DNA of 16,553 nucleotides, taken from Chitinophagaceae bacterium (lineage in GTDB: Bacteria; Bacteroidota; Bacteroidia; Chitinophagales; Chitinophagaceae). Of this stretch, positions 15,951-16,553 are shown piece by piece; position 1 is the stretch's first letter, and every line of letters starts with the position of its first letter. The notes beneath the pieces were generated by a model. The model was not told the DNA's origin. It saw only the letters and a list, made by a program, of their open reading frames with translations, and did not search any database. The stretch is taken from the NCBI GenBank assembly GCA_003455235.1, contig DMRT01000201.1:1-16553 (forward strand), in the 5' to 3' direction. The position numbers and the translations under genes were made by a program.

Positions 15951-15982
15951 GTAAAAAGAAAACCCCGGAATCACCCGGGGTT
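15951..15982 (-). terminator. Rho-independent terminator after tsf
   Basis: An 8-bp GC-rich stem, AACCCCGG (15961-15968) with CCGGGGTT (15975-15982), has a 6-nt loop. On the minus strand it is followed by TTTTCTTTTT. It begins 25 bp beyond the tsf stop, so the tsf transcript ends here and does not continue into the kinase or, further on, pyrH. Confidence 0.85.
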
Positions 15983-16007
15983 CTTATTATTTATGGATTG
16001 GTTATCA

Positions 16008-16553
16008 TTATCCCAGTGCCACCCGTTTAAAGTCGGTTACTTTCAGGTCGGCATCCACACTTTTCAGGTAATCGGCTACTGATTTACTGTTGTCTTTTAC
16101 AAAAGCCTGGGCCAGTAAGGTATTTTCCTTGAAGAACTTATTTACTTTACCCATGGCAATTTTTTCAGCCATTTCAGCCGGTTTTCCTTCTGCCTTGATC
16201 TGTTCGATGGCGATTTCTTTTTCCCTTGCTACGGTTTCCGCTGAGATAGAACTCTCGTCAACCGCCAGCGGGTTCATGGCCGCAATCTGCATAGCCACGT
16301 CTTTTCCGGCTTCGGCTGCCTCTTTGGTCATGGCCACCAATACTCCCATGCGGTTGGCTCCGTGTATATAAGAAGCCACGTATGGTGCATCGATGCGTTC
16401 AAATTTTGTCAATGCAATCTTTTCACCGATGGCAGCCAGTTTGTCGTTGATCAGTTCAGCAACGGTGGATCCGTTTACTGAAACACCGTTCAGTTCTTCG
16501 GCTGTTTTTACGTTGTTGGCGATGGCTGCATCGGCGATGCTTTGAGCAAAGGC
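16008..16553 (-). CDS. tsf: Translation elongation factor Ts, C-terminal part (cut by window edge)
   Basis: EF-Ts recycles EF-Tu from its GDP to its GTP form during translation. Only the C-terminal 181 residues are in the window; the usual length is about 275-280 aa. The frame is open to the right edge, beginning AFAQSIADAAIANN, so the start lies outside. Recognisable core-domain stretches are INDKLAAIGEKIALTKFER, YIHGANRMGVLVAMTKEA, the AMNPLAVDE region, KEIAIEQIKAEGKP and the closing KRVALG. Upstream, outside the window, rpsB would be the expected neighbour. A terminator follows 25 bp after the stop. Confidence 0.95.
   Translation of the reverse strand, partial: AFAQSIADAAIANNVKTAEELNGVSVNGSTVAELINDKLAAIGEKIALTKFERIDAPYVASYIHGANRMGVLVAMTKEAAEAGKDVAMQIAAMNPLAVDESSISAETVAREKEIAIEQIKAEGKPAEMAEKIAMGKVNKFFKENTLLAQAFVKDNSKSVADYLKSVDADLKVTDFKRVALG

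Noticed and set aside
770..16007. The tsf-pyrH interval as an integrated mobile element
   Set aside because: No integrase, transposase, tRNA gene or flanking direct repeat is visible, and codon use looks uniform by eye. Insertion by another route remains possible.

Overview
The window looks like chromosome from a Bacteroidota bacterium, probably Chitinophagaceae or a close relative; the family placement is inference. Two large secreted proteins end in type IX secretion system (T9SS) sorting domains, which are specific to this phylum. Promoter-like elements match the Bacteroidota form (TTG, about 19 bp, TAnnTTTG), and the tsf and pyrH products look like Bacteroidota proteins. The sequence is densely coding. 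The longest stretch without a gene is about 200 bp (3695-3894). I see no tRNA, rRNA, CRISPR array or insertion sequence.

Layout, left to right: a strong terminator (1-43); pyrH (UMP kinase, minus); a class I SAM-dependent methyltransferase (minus); a secreted ELWxxDGT-repeat protein with a T9SS tail (minus); a divergent 200-bp regulatory region; a NarL-type response regulator and a TPR sensor kinase overlapping by 4 bp (plus); a giant 2376-aa secreted LamG-repeat protein with a T9SS tail (minus); a second NarL-type response regulator and a second TPR sensor kinase (both minus); a terminator; and the 3' part of tsf (EF-Ts, minus), cut by the right edge.

tsf and pyrH are usually close neighbours in bacteria. 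Here about 15.2 kb lies between them, and most of it is two 'sensor plus surface protein' sets. Each set has a kinase with a signal peptide, periplasmic TPR helices, one membrane span and a cytoplasmic HisKA_3/HATPase core, a REC-HTH regulator, and an adjacent large T9SS cargo protein. The two cargo proteins share a C-terminal region of about 170 aa but have unrelated repeat bodies.

The most notable observation is in the non-coding DNA. A 21-bp site built on AATACC-N8-GGTATT occurs twice with one mismatch, upstream of the second regulator and upstream of the giant LamG gene. A different site with the same TAC-N10-GTA geometry lies upstream of the first regulator. In the two regulator promoters the site directly abuts the presumed -33 element. 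This suggests that each regulator controls its own operon, and that the second also controls the giant surface protein. This is inference from sequence and needs experimental or comparative support.
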